Shown one piece after another: positions 34,801-46,800 of a stretch of DNA of 62,213 bases. The DNA comes from Branchiostoma floridae (lineage: Eukaryota > Chordata > Leptocardii > Amphioxiformes > Branchiostomatidae). The stretch is from positions 9,160,853 through 9,223,065 of the forward strand of contig NC_049995.1 of the NCBI RefSeq assembly GCF_000003815.2, given 5' to 3'. A program made the translations under genes and the position numbers. The notes beneath the pieces are model-generated. The model did no database searches. It was not told the origin of the DNA and saw only the letters and a program-made list of their open reading frames with translations. The stretch's first letter is position 1. Each line of letters begins with the position of its first letter.

Positions 34801-37800
34801 TAACGCACACTTCTGTTAACTGCACGGAATCCCCAAATCCCAAACCGGTGCGGTCCAGCTAGATAACTTCGCATTATTGCACCAGCCGGATAATTGCATG
34901 AAATACGCTGGCAAATAGGCCGTGCAATTAAGCGGCTTCTACTGGACTAGCCCCCTGCTGTAGTGATTGCACAAAGTTGTGTGGCCCAGGGCTACTGAAA
35001 TGGAGATGGGCTCCGCCCTATGCGCTATCAGGCACGGGAAGGACTTAGGGACTCACACCCAAAGTCAACAACTCTAACCACAAGCTTAAGACCACCTTGC
35101 CACATTGTAGTATTTTGGTTATAGTTAAAATGACTGCAGACTAACATCAGTATGTTACAAGATTGTCTTCTTCAGACTTGTGAATTCTAAGTTCTGACAT
35201 TTTATCTTCTTCAGACAAGACAAGTGTGACACGATGAAGAAGAAGAAGTCGCCAGAAGACATCATGAAGGTCGCCTCGTCTATAGAAACAGAGCTGCACA
35301 AGCTGTACAACGATACGGGAACCAGATACAAGTCCAAGTATCGCAGCCTCATGTTCAACTTGAAGGATGCCAGAAACACAGTATGTCAATTTTATTTGTT
35401 TATATTGCATAACTGGGCCTACTGTAGATGCATTTAAGTTTGTGGGAATTTAGTGTCTTTGCTGTGGTTTTGAGTTTGCCATCCCGCAAACTTAAATGCA
35501 TTACACTATAATTCTCTTCGCCAAGAAGAGTATGAGATTGCTTGACTTGGGTCTGTATGTAGGTCAACAGCATATAACTCGAGAAATTGTGGATGGAACT
35601 TTGTGATTTTTGGTAGGCGTGTAGCAGTTGTCGAAAGGAATGCCAAGTTTGAAAACGGTTTACCTGGCGTTTTCCTACGGTACTGCAGCGAGCTTGGTAT
35701 GTTTTTTGCGGTTTGTTTTTGGCAGCATAAGTCAAAATCTAGCTGGGCGATTTTCACGAAACTTGGTAGGTGTGTAGCGGTTTTGGAGAGGAAGGTCAAG
35801 TGCGAAAATGGTTTACCTGGCTCTTACCTATGGTGCTGTAGCGGGATTTGTATGTAATTGCGTTTGTCTGTAAGCAAGATAACTCGAGAACCCTTGAATG
35901 GATCCTGATTATATTTGTTAGGTGGATTGGGGTTAGGAAAACGAAGGTCAAGTTAGATAATGGGCACCCTAGTGTCTGCCTAAGGTACTGCAGCAAAACT
36001 TTTAATTTTGGCACTTCGTGTTCTGGACATGCTGTGGTCATGATTTTTGAGTAGTAGATAGCCCTTGAAACAGAGAGTAAGTGCTGTGAGTTTGGACCCC
36101 CTAGCGGCTTTTTGGGAACTGCAGGCACCGATTTCCGTTCAAACTTTGGACGAGGATAACTTGAGAACGTGTAAACAGATCATCAGGATTTTCGGTATGT
36201 AGATAGAATGAGTGATGACTTATACAATGTAATACTAATTATGCAAATCAGTAGCTTATTTGCATAATTAATGAGGAAAGTTCATAAATCCATGCCAACA
36301 GCATATAACTCAAGAAGCTGTGTATGGATTTTCATGATATTTAGTATTTAAGTAGCGGCTGCGGAAAAGAAGGTTGTGTTCGAAAATAGTTGACATAGCA
36401 TTTTCCGTTAGGACGGTAGCAGGCCGAGTGTGTGCGTCCTTTTGTTTGTGGAATGCATAACTCGAGAAGCCTTGAAAAAATCCTGATGATATTTGGTAGG
36501 TGGGTAGGGGTCAGGAAAACGAAGATAAATTATGATTGTGGGCCCCCTAGCGGCTTCCTAAGGTACTGCAGCAAAACTTATTAACAGAAATAAACTGTGC
36601 TCTATATATCTCATTTTGACCTATATCTATGGACACAGCTGTTATACAGATGGTTTGCTGGAGGACGCCCTTACACTGGGGACAAAGTCTAAATTGACAA
36701 GCATGAAATTCTGATTGACCAGGGATGCTACCAGGTCATCTGTCAGGTCACAGTCTGGTTTTGGTAATGTTTGTGTGTTTGCATGTGAGGAACACAGTTC
36801 ATGCAGTCATTTGCTATTTAGTAATACATGAATAAGACCTTAAAGTCTTAAATAAAGGCATGATTATTTGGCGAAGAGATGGGTTCGTTGAACTCTAGTT
36901 ATACTTATAGTCACATACTGTAATGGAAAACCCGGGACCTCTACAAACTGCCAATCAAACATGCTTATAAGTAACATGATAGTAAAAGGTAAATGTATTG
37001 TACCTTTTTCAGAAATTAGTGAATTGTGCAACTTGAAATTCAGTTGTGCAACCTAGTTTTTGCCCCAGGTTGCACACTGTGCACACTGTGCAACCTGGCT
37101 CAGAAAAGTATTTTGTACACTGTGGTTAGTCGGCAAGGGTGCTACACGTACATGTACAAGCGGACAGAACAGTTCACTCCTGACTTAGACAGTGCTGGCA
37201 TGGTTACCTGTCACTGATCTAACCCTCAGTTTGTAACACATTACTACATGTACTTTTCACCTTGGCGTTATTAAGTATGTTGTATGGAGAAATGAATGAA
37301 AGCGTACTGAAAACATTTATGTCTTGAAAATTTTGTGTGTCTTCACTGTGGCAAGTACCTCAAACATTATTACGATACATTGACAATGTATGGCACATAC
37401 AACCAGCGAGAAGGAACAGAAGACAAAAAGAAAATGTTTGCTGCAAACACAAAACTATGGCGAAAGTTTCTGCATTTACAATAATCAAACCTTTAGAGTG
37501 TATGTCAACAACTCTATATCAAACCACCTCTTAACCACCCCTTAATACAATAAAGGTTCTTCATTCATTTAATCGTAGTGTCTTCTGACATTATGTATGT
37601 GTCCTTTTTTTCAGACCCTGTTTAAGAGAGTTCTGACAGGAGAGATCCGGCCTCACAAACTGGTGAAGATGTCACCAGAGGAGCTGGCCTGTAAGGAACT
37701 GGCACAGTGGAGGGACAGGGAGACCAAACATGTAAGTCTTACAGAATAAAGTGTTCAAGTTTAGTATATGTAGTTTAGTTTAGTTTACTTTAGATTAGAT

Positions 37801-40800
37801 TAGATTAGTTTAGATTAGTTTAGATTAGTTTAGATTAGTTGAACAGAATTGAGTTGAACAGAATTGAGTTGAGTTGAGAGTTGAGTTAAGTTGAGTTTAA
37901 AGTTGAGTTGAGTTCTGTTGAGTGCTGTTGAGTTTTGATTTGAGTTTAAAGTTGAGCTAAGTTCAGATCAGTCAAGTTGAGTTGAGATCTGTTGAGTTGA
38001 GATGAGTTGAGTTGAGTTCAGAGTTGAGTTGAGTTCAGATGTCAGTTGAGTTGAGTTTAGATGAGTTGAGTTGAGATGAGTTGAGTTCAATTCAGTTCAG
38101 TTGAGTTTAGATTAGTTTAATTCTGTTAAGCTCACCATGATAAAATTATGAATGTCACTAGCATTTTTAATGACTCCTGGAGGAAGAAATCAGATAGAGA
38201 AAAACATTACATCTTAACAACAGATCATAGTGAAAACAAAGGTCAACAAAAATAGATAGACCTACTTGAATTAATAGAAATCTTAAATCATTGGCAGAAC
38301 AACTTAATCAAATGAGTGCTTCTTTGCATTTATTAATTTTTTTTAGCCAAGAATACTGGGTTACCCCTTGTCTACTCAATTTCTAACGTAAGATTCTTTG
38401 TTCTTTTTCAGACCCTTGAGATGATCGTGAAGAAAGAACAAGAAGAGGCCCAGATGGAGAAACATCTCACCAAGAAAACTCACAAAGTAAGAATGTAATT
38501 AAAACCTCACTCCATGTATTTGATTCTGCTTTGTATTACAGAGTCATTCTTAGATAAGTGCCCATATGGTTTTGACAACAACATTGTACACATTTATTTA
38601 TTTATTTATTAGCTTGGCTTTTCAGCATGTACAGCCCGGGATGCCTAACTAGTTTGTGGCTATTGCAAATCCCTCAAATCCCAGTTATTGTCACTCACTT
38701 GACATGCACACTACTGGAAATGGTTACAGTCCTTTAGATGGGAGATTGTATTCCGCTGTTCACTGTACTAGTTAAAAAAAGCTAGGGAAATTTCCCCTTA
38801 CAATGAACCTGTAAGTGTACTGTAGATAGCATCTGTCTTCTCTGTCACCAACAGTGGAAGATTAGCTGTTTAATTAACTAAATTGGTACAATATAACTTT
38901 TTTCACCTGTAGTTGTGGGATTTCAGTACAATAATGCAAACCTTTTTACTGCAATGTTTACAGGGAGAGATTGAGATTGATGATGATCTTGGAGAGCTGA
39001 AAACTGAGGTTTGTCCCACTTTCCATTGGTTTGTGTGTTATTTGTAGACTGAGGTATATACTATATACTTAGCTTTTAGTAAGACATCGTGTTGCCATTT
39101 TCAATAGCATGTAATAGGATAAAGTACTTTTGAGATTTCTATTTGGTTTGTGAAAATTCAGTCATTTTCACGTGGACTTAATCAAATCTGTTTGGTGGGA
39201 AAAGTGTTTTGATTACATTGTATGTAAAACAATCATGTACTACAGTAGTAACACATTGGAAATGTTTGTTCTCTTGAATTCACAATGGATAAATCACTGT
39301 AAAAAACATAAGAATTATTTAAAGATTTTCAATCCATTTTAGATTTTTATATGGTTTGTCAAGCTAGAATTATAGTAAAGTTGTAGCATAAATGTATCTT
39401 TTGTTATGTAGGTGTTCACTGTGTAGTGCTTAAGCATTTTAATAACTGGGCCTGCCCAGCTACAGTCAAACCTGTATTAGCGGCCACCTTTCCATACCGG
39501 CCACCTGGCCATAGTGGCCACTTTTTGTCGGTCCCTTGGATTCGTAATGATTAAGAAATAGGCTTAGCGGCCACCTGTCCAACGTGGCCACGGCCACACG
39601 ATTTCCGGTCAGTTTGACACAGAAACACTGCCTATGCAACCATACTGCAGCCTTATGTCAACCTGCACCGAGTTTGAAATTGTAGTTTGCAAGGATTTGG
39701 AGTTCCCAACAGGGTCATTTTGGCGGTAGCAGAAGGTATACATGCCTTGAGCATTAAATTGCAAGTCTTTGTTGGTGAATCGAGACAATGTTACTTAGTG
39801 AGAAAGATTAGTGGGAACTGAAAACATTTGTAGCTTGCTCATGGTCAGTTGATCAACATTTTCTCTATAGTGGCCACCTGTCTATAGTGGCCATATTTCT
39901 CCAGTCCCTTGAGTGGCCGATATAGACAGGTTTGACTGTATAACTGTAGGGTATCACAAAGGGGTAGCTGACTTAAACAGTGGTATGACCTATGACCTTT
40001 TCTTGTGATTCCCCCAGAAGTCGGACGAGAAGGAGCGAGAGGAAGCGTACGTTCCCGTCACGGCGGATGCGGAAGGTGCGGACGTCCTGTCCACCATGTT
40101 GGTGGATACGACAGAGCAGCACCGAGCCCACCTGTTCGACCTGAACTGTAAAATCTGTACAGGCAGAATGGCTCCTCCCACTGACGAACAACCTGCCAAG
40201 AAAGTCAAGGTAATCCACAACGATCATAGCATGGGTACCATCCGGGTAGTAGTTTGCTCCGACGTTTATTGTGCACTATATACAATCGCTTCTTGCTCCA
40301 ATGTTTATTATGCAGTATATACAGTCGCATCTCCGCTATCCCATTTAAGAACCTTGACATCTCTAATTTGGGGAATAAATGTCCAAATTTTGGACAAGGC
40401 ACTGATAGGTGCCTAAACATGAGCCAATTGAAGAGGTGTTCCAACACCCGAAATGCCCTCCGTCCGCTTGTGGGAGGGCCTGTTGTCGTTCCTTTAATTT
40501 GCTTATTAACGGACGCTACCCCCAAACGGTTTGAATGTACAGTTCTCCAGACAGGTAGCAGAAGTGAATGTAGGAGTGAACTCAGGCTACTGCTCCCAGA
40601 ATAAGGGGGCACTTTCACAAAAACTACGGTAACCTCATTGTAAAATATGGCACATTACACCATGTACTATAAGGCATAGTGCTCCTACACAGAAACATGA
40701 GATACATGTCTCTATTTGTCAACCCTCCAGGTTGCAAAGACAGTGATCGAAGCATCCTCCACAACCAAACCTGACGAGAGCAGTACTGCAGAATCGCCTG

Positions 40801-43800
40801 GACCAACCGTAGACACCACAACGGGAAGGTACGCCATGCACGCTTCTTTAAAACAAATCCTCAAATAGTCCTACTGTATGGCACAACTTGAAGAAAAATT
40901 CAATACCCAAGCATAGCTAGTTAGGTGGTATAGTGTAACACTAACACAATCATCTTGTTGTGAAATACCATAAACAAAGATTCCTCTTATATTTGGTAAA
41001 ATTGTTGGGTTTAAGGTTTAGGAAAAAAATCATTTAGAAAACGTAGCACAAGTAACAGTGAACTGCTTTATTCTAGCCCAACTGAACCTCTTGTGCAGTC
41101 AGACACAGAGGAGAGGTGAGTAGATGGGTGAAAGAAAAAATCGCCGCTGAAGACCTAAAAATGCTTTTGGGCAAAACTTATCATCTATGTTATTGGAGGG
41201 AATCCTGGTTTGAATTTGTATGGACCCTTTGACTAAAGACTATACCCATAGTCCAGGCAACCTCCCTCAAAAGGTAGAAATGCAAAATAAAAACTTGATA
41301 AATGCAAAGTATTTGATGTACATGCAGCTACTCTCTCATTGGACAAACTGCTAATCGTCATGCTGTCATTGGTTGAACTGCTAATTGATGGACAGTTAGG
41401 ATTGGTGTATACAACTAAGTCTGGTTAGTGGTAAAGGGTGATGTTATAGATTCTAGAATGAAAGCTTTTACTGACAAAACTTTGTAGAGCTTTCCAGGTG
41501 TGTTATGCTTGAAGCAGAATTCTTGGTTAAGTTGCTTCGCAAGGGATTTCAGGCAAACATGAGTGCTTCTTTATTTAAACAAAAAGGTGCACAAGTGCAA
41601 TAAGCAAGTTCACAGTCTAAGGTGCGCTTATGCAGTGTGATGCATTGTGGGTAATATGTCAGGGGCTTCCCACAATGCCCCACACTAGGCATTTGCATTT
41701 CAAATCGTGAATCTTCCTGTTCTTTGGAAAAAAAATAATTTCCTTTTTTTTTTTAACAGCTCGCCTGACTCAGCCATGCCATCTCAGTCAGAGTTACCAC
41801 TGTCGAAGGAGCCGTCGGTTTGGAAGGGGTTCATCAAAATGGAACAGCTGACGAAGTTCGTTACTCATGCTTATCCTGTGTCTGGCAGCATGGAAGACAT
41901 TCAAGAGGTGAGACTGTGAATTTTTGCACCAAATCAGCATTCACTGTTTACTGGCAGTGGCATTTAATGGCTCAGTGGCTATGCTAGCAGACACAATTTT
42001 GGACGTCACAGGTTTGATTCCTGGCATTTCGGGCAGGAAGTTGTTGGGAAAAGCACTTAACACAACTTTCTTCACTCCACCCATGAGTAAAACTGGATAC
42101 CTAATTTCGATTGGAGAGGTAAATGGTGGTGGAAAGAGAGGGATGGGCTCCACCTTCCAATACTGTACCGTAAACACTGTGAATAACAACGCACTGCCCC
42201 TACAGCCTCAAAAATGCTATTTGAACTGTTCCCCTTTTTTTTTTACCTTTTACCTTTGCTGGTGACTTGTATTGTAAGGATGGTCTGACTCTTTGTTTTG
42301 AATCAAGTGCGATGTTTGATATTGTGAACTTTAAGTGGGTTCCAAAATTATGTGCTTTGTTTAGTGTTGCTTAATATGTAGGTTTGTAATTTTTCTGCTA
42401 TGTCCACTTTTTAAAACATGTTTCTGCTGAGAATTTTTGTGTGATACAAGAATTAATCAATCAATTGTTCGCTTGCATCATAAGTTGATGCGTGGTGGTT
42501 TATTACCTCCATGAAAAATGGAGGTATAGTTTTGAGTGTGTCTGTCTGTGTGTCTTTGTGTGTGTCTGTGTGTGTGCCTGTGTTTCCGGATATTTGTGGA
42601 CATCATAACTTGAGAACCTCTTGATGGACTACGATGATATTTGGTATGTGGGTAGGGGTTGGGAAGACGAAGGTCAAGGTCAATTTTGAGTCCCCTGGTG
42701 TGTGACCTTGGTACTGCAGCAGAACTTCAATTTTTTGTATCTTTTTACCTGGACATGCTATGGTCATGCTTTCTTGGTGGCAGATAGCTTTTGATGTAAG
42801 GAAGAAGTAGTGTATGTTTGGTTCCCCTAGCAGCTTGCTCTGGAACTGCAGGAACATTTTTGTCAAAATCTTCCAAGGAGCATAATGGAACATAGGAATG
42901 ATGGATTTCCATGATATTTGGTATGTAAGTACCTGTGGCAGAGATGTACGTAATGAAATGCAAATTTGGACTTAATTTGTATACTTAATGAGGAAAAGCT
43001 ATATTTACAGTGTTTTCCAATATAGGGCTCAAATACATGTTACATATGTAGTTTGTCGCAGGCGGAAGTTAAGCAGATACCAATTATGCAAATAAGTCCC
43101 TAATTTGCATAATAAATTTGAAAGTGTCCTAATTCTTCTTAGTACGTGTAGTAAATGATTGGGCTGTCAACACTGTGACCTGTGTGTGTTAGTGAAAGGC
43201 GTACATAAGCAAGCATAAATTATGCAAATGTAAAAGTCATTTGCATAATCAGAATATTTCATGGAGGTATGAGGTCTCCAAACTCTTGTTCTAATATGTT
43301 TTTGTGCCTTTTCTTCAGGACTTGCCTGACACCATAATGATTTCTGGAAGAATCTCTCACAGCCATATTTGGGAATATCTGGACAAGATCAAATCAAGTG
43401 GAAACAAGGTATGAAAATCTTCCTTAATACTTTATGATGTGTTAGATGTTATACACATATGTTGTATTTTACAAATCCTCATGATTGTCCGGAATACATA
43501 ATTACCTTCAGTAAGAAGGTTATGTTTTTATGTGTGCATGTGTGTGTGAGTGTCTGTGAACATGATAACTTGAGAATGCTGAGGAGGATCGTTTTGATTT
43601 TTTCTGTGCGTTCTGTGGGGACTCAAAAGAATGTCTTTCTTATTTGGAAGTTAAATATTGAGATAATTCATTTCTTCCCTTCAGGAGATCTCCATCATCA
43701 GGTTTCAGCCAGCAGTGGATGAGGAGAAGGTTGGGTACATCATGCTCTACTCGTACTTCCACAGTCGCCAGCGATTCGGCGTGGTCGGGAACAACTCCCG

Positions 43801-46800
43801 CCAGGTCAAGGACATGTACCTGATCCCCCTCCCCTCGCACGAGGAGGTCCCCTACCAGCTCAAACCTTTTGATGGGCCAGGTACAGTCAGGGTGTTATTA
43901 TAAGTGCAGAAACTACCAGCTCAAACCTTTTGATGGGCCAGGTACGGTCATGATGTTATTATAAGTGCAGAAACTTCCGTGGTCATTTTATCTTTACGGT
44001 TTTCACGGTGGTATCTTCACAGCGAAGCAGGCTTTTAGCCAGGCATGCGTCAACGCGTCATCTGGACGCACTTTTCTTAGAATAACAAGAAATTTGATGC
44101 CCCTGGACGCCCTTACACTGAGGAGAAAATTGTCTGACAAGCATGAAATTATGATTGACCATGGATGCTACCAGGTCTTCTACTGTGACCTCTGGAACAG
44201 TATTTTTGCCTCATGGGATACCTTAGAATGCACTGTTTTAACATAAAATCACCAAAAACTCTGCACCATGGAAGGTGGATGTCCCCGGACCCCCCTACAA
44301 TAGTCACTTACCGCGACTCACCAATAAATTTGGACTCCCTATTATAAAATCCTAGCTAAAAGACTGCAGCGAAGTCAAAACCACCGCGAATATATTCCTT
44401 CTGTGCCTTGTTCGTGGGGTAACAGTAGGGATGGTACGATACAAAACCATTTTTTCTTGTTGGACCGGTCCTAAAAAAACAGACCTAAAAAAATATCATT
44501 GGACCAGGTTTGGGACCAATTAGAAAATGAACAGATTATACCGGCAGGCGTTCTCGTGCTTTGGGGCTTACTGGCCTAAGATAATGTGACTGGCAAACTT
44601 GACCTTAGTTAAGAGAGGCATCAGTGTTGTTTACATGAAGATAGCATCTCAAAATGCCAGTAGCAGTCAGATACTCCCTCGAACAGATTCCTTTGAAGCG
44701 AAATGGACCATTGATTTGAGTATCACCCATTCACAAGTTTTCACAGATAACGAGGTCCAGATTCAGGTCCGGACCTGAACATGATCCTCTGGACCTGAAC
44801 TGGAACTGGACCTGAATTTTCTGTACCGGTGGCCATCCCTAGTGCCTAGTACTCCTTGCTGTTTCAGCAGCAGGGTATTATTTTTACGTAGTGGTTGCTA
44901 GCCCTTCACCTTTATGACATTGTGCTTGAGGCACCTCCTTGAAGGACTTGCATTTATGCCCCTTCTGAAAGAAGGGTGCAGCCCTAATCGAGATGTCCAG
45001 GTCTCCAAGGTACCAACTAAGTAGGACAAAAATTGTTAATACTAGCGGTGGGTACCAGTACAGACAATTCAGGTACAGGTATGGTTCAGGTCCAGAGGAT
45101 CAGGTCTAGGTCCCGATCTGAACCTGGACCTAATTGTCTGTGAAAACTTGTGAATTGGTAATCATCAAAACAATGGTCCAATGTCTGGTCCACTGATTTT
45201 TGTCAGAACTGGTCCAAGAAAAAAAAGAGGGTTTTGTAGAGGTACCCAACCCTAGTTAATACGTTTGGTTAGAAAAAAGAACATTTACAAAATGTAGCTA
45301 GAAATTTTAGGTGTTGTATATCTAATGATTTCTTCTATGTGTCCAGGTCTTGAGGAACCTAGACCGCACATGCTCCTCGGTCTCATCATTCGTAACCGCT
45401 CGGCAAAGCGGTCGGCAAGTTCTAGTTCCGAGTCCACGCCGCTCCACGCGTCGAGTCCCAAGCACCGGCGCTTCAGCGAGATCTCGGGGACACCTCCGTC
45501 CGCCACGTCGCCCTCGCTGGCGTCCGGGAGTAAACATCGACACCATCATCATCATCATCATCGCCACAGACACCATGAGCGCGAGCATGAGAGAAAGGTA
45601 GTTGTTTTTCCCATCTTGAATTTTACAGTAAGCATGCCGTATACAATGCATTCTCCTACATGGAGCCTTGTCTGCAGCCTATACATAATTAGGGGTGAGT
45701 ACTGGTACAAAACTGGAAAAAATCGACAGGAAAAATCAGAAGACCGGATTTTAGACCTATTAGAAAATCAGAAAATTATATAGCTGCAGGAATTCAAGTG
45801 TTTTGGGGCAGAGGAAAGTTGATAGTCATTTGTACCAAGTTTCTACAATCAAACTTGCTCTTAGTTAACAGAGGCATTGGTGTTATTAACATGAAGATAG
45901 GATGCCAGTAGAAGTTGGATACTTCATCAAACAGATAGATTTGTAGCAAAATAGACCATTGTTTTGAATATTGCCCATTCACAAGTTTTCAAAGACAATT
46001 AGGTCCAGGTTCAGGTCTAATAGACCTAGACGGTACCTGTACCTGAATCTCTTGTATACTGTTACCCACCCCTATACATAATACATTGGGAGGCTTTGCT
46101 AAACTGGGCTGAGGTTTCTACTTTTATGGACGTGGCCTCTAGCCAGCTATCAGCCAATCAAAGAACCACCTTTATGTTTTCTTTAGGTAAAGCCAAATCT
46201 CTGATTGGCTGACAGCTGATTTGAGGACACGCCCACAAAAGTGGAAACCTCAGCCCAGTTTAGCTTCCCCAATGTATATTATACATGTATAAACCATAGG
46301 GAAGAATTACAAAATGAGATGATATCTTTTTGATTCATTGACAATCAATATCTTGACAAAATCTTATGAAAATGTCTATCGGATTGTTTTTGGCATGATA
46401 GATGATTTGAAGAAATTATAGCAATAGTAACCTAAAGGTTTTGGGATTATAGGTTCCATTAGTGTTTGTGTATTGTTACTTGCATGCTACAGATAACATG
46501 AACTATATGACATTGCCTTTGTGAGAGGTATGGAATGACATGTAAGAATTATACAGAAGAGTAAAATTCAGGGCTCTAGCTAGCGTCCGTTTTTCCGTCA
46601 ATTGACGGAAATTTTCTGCGTGTGACAGAAAAATTTTAAAACCAATCCGTCAACCTTGACGGACAAAAATCCTTGGTGGAAGCTACAGGCGGCTTGGGGA
46701 CGCCGTCCATGGATGTAAAAGCCACACACTGTTTGTTTTGCTATTGTTATGATTGTTGACAATGTGTGTCGGCGTCCTTTTGCATAGGATAATCTCATTA

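Noticed and set aside
35506-36128. Overlapping open frames in intron 12
   Set aside because: They lie in a multi-copy interspersed repeat whose copies at 6020 and 42600 do not keep the frame.
41707-41919. Use of the ATG at 41707 as an independent gene start
   Set aside because: The frame is exon 19 read back into its intron. The acceptor at 41759 and the phase from exon 18 explain it.
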